Shown here piece by piece: positions 6,591-6,609 of a stretch of 6,609 bases of DNA. Each line of letters starts with the position of its first letter. The stretch's first letter is position 1. The translations under genes and the position numbers were made by a program. Source of the DNA: a bacterium (GTDB lineage Bacteria > Patescibacteriota > Minisyncoccia > Minisyncoccales > CG1-02-41-26); the NCBI GenBank assembly GCA_021163625.1, contig JAGGTS010000001.1:1-6609 (forward strand). Direction: 5' to 3'. The notes below the pieces were generated by a model. It saw only the letters and a program-made list of their open reading frames with translations, was not told the origin of the DNA and searched no databases.

Positions 6591-6609
6591 AACATTAATC
6601 TTTTTAAAA

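Noticed and set aside
1..6609. tRNA, rRNA, CRISPR repeats, insertion sequences or prophage parts
   Set aside because: Coding regions fill most of the window. The two gaps contain no clover-leaf, no regularly spaced repeats, no long inverted repeats and no transposase or integrase motif.

Overview
The window is AT-rich (roughly one third G+C by eye). All three large genes lie on the minus strand, so transcription runs from the right end to the left. The Shine-Dalgarno-like sites, bacterial -10 boxes, N-terminal signal-anchor segments, a Pro/Ser/Thr-rich linker and a MEMO-CapA type protein together suggest an uncultivated bacterium of the Patescibacteria/CPR kind. That placement is an inference from style and gene content; no taxonomic marker gene is present. 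Standard stop codons close all three genes (TAA, TAA, TAG).

Layout, in transcription order. (1) 6543-3655 encodes a 962-residue membrane-anchored protein that appears to join three normally separate modules: a MEMO-family (AmmeMemoRadiSam protein B) domain, a CapA-type metallophosphatase domain and a C-terminal beta-propeller of about seven YVTN-like blades. It has a good ribosome binding site and a plausible -10 box. (2) A 180-bp gap (3654-3475) holds a candidate promoter, two possible mutually exclusive RNA stems and a possible 10-codon leader ORF whose stop codon lies inside the Shine-Dalgarno-like site of the next gene. (3) 3474-910 encodes an 854-residue DUF3160-family protein with an N-terminal membrane anchor. 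(4) A 145-bp AT-rich gap (909-765) has no convincing signal. (5) 764-9 encodes a 251-residue protein with about six membrane spans that I do not recognise.

All three products are predicted to sit in or on the cytoplasmic membrane, the first two with large domains outside. The simplest reading is a small cell-surface neighbourhood: an ectoenzyme with two metal-dependent domains and a propeller, a second ectoprotein of unknown activity, and an integral membrane protein. The gaps of 145-180 bp suggest separate promoters rather than a tight operon, so functional coupling is only a hypothesis. No RNA genes, CRISPR arrays, insertion sequences or clear rho-independent terminators were seen.
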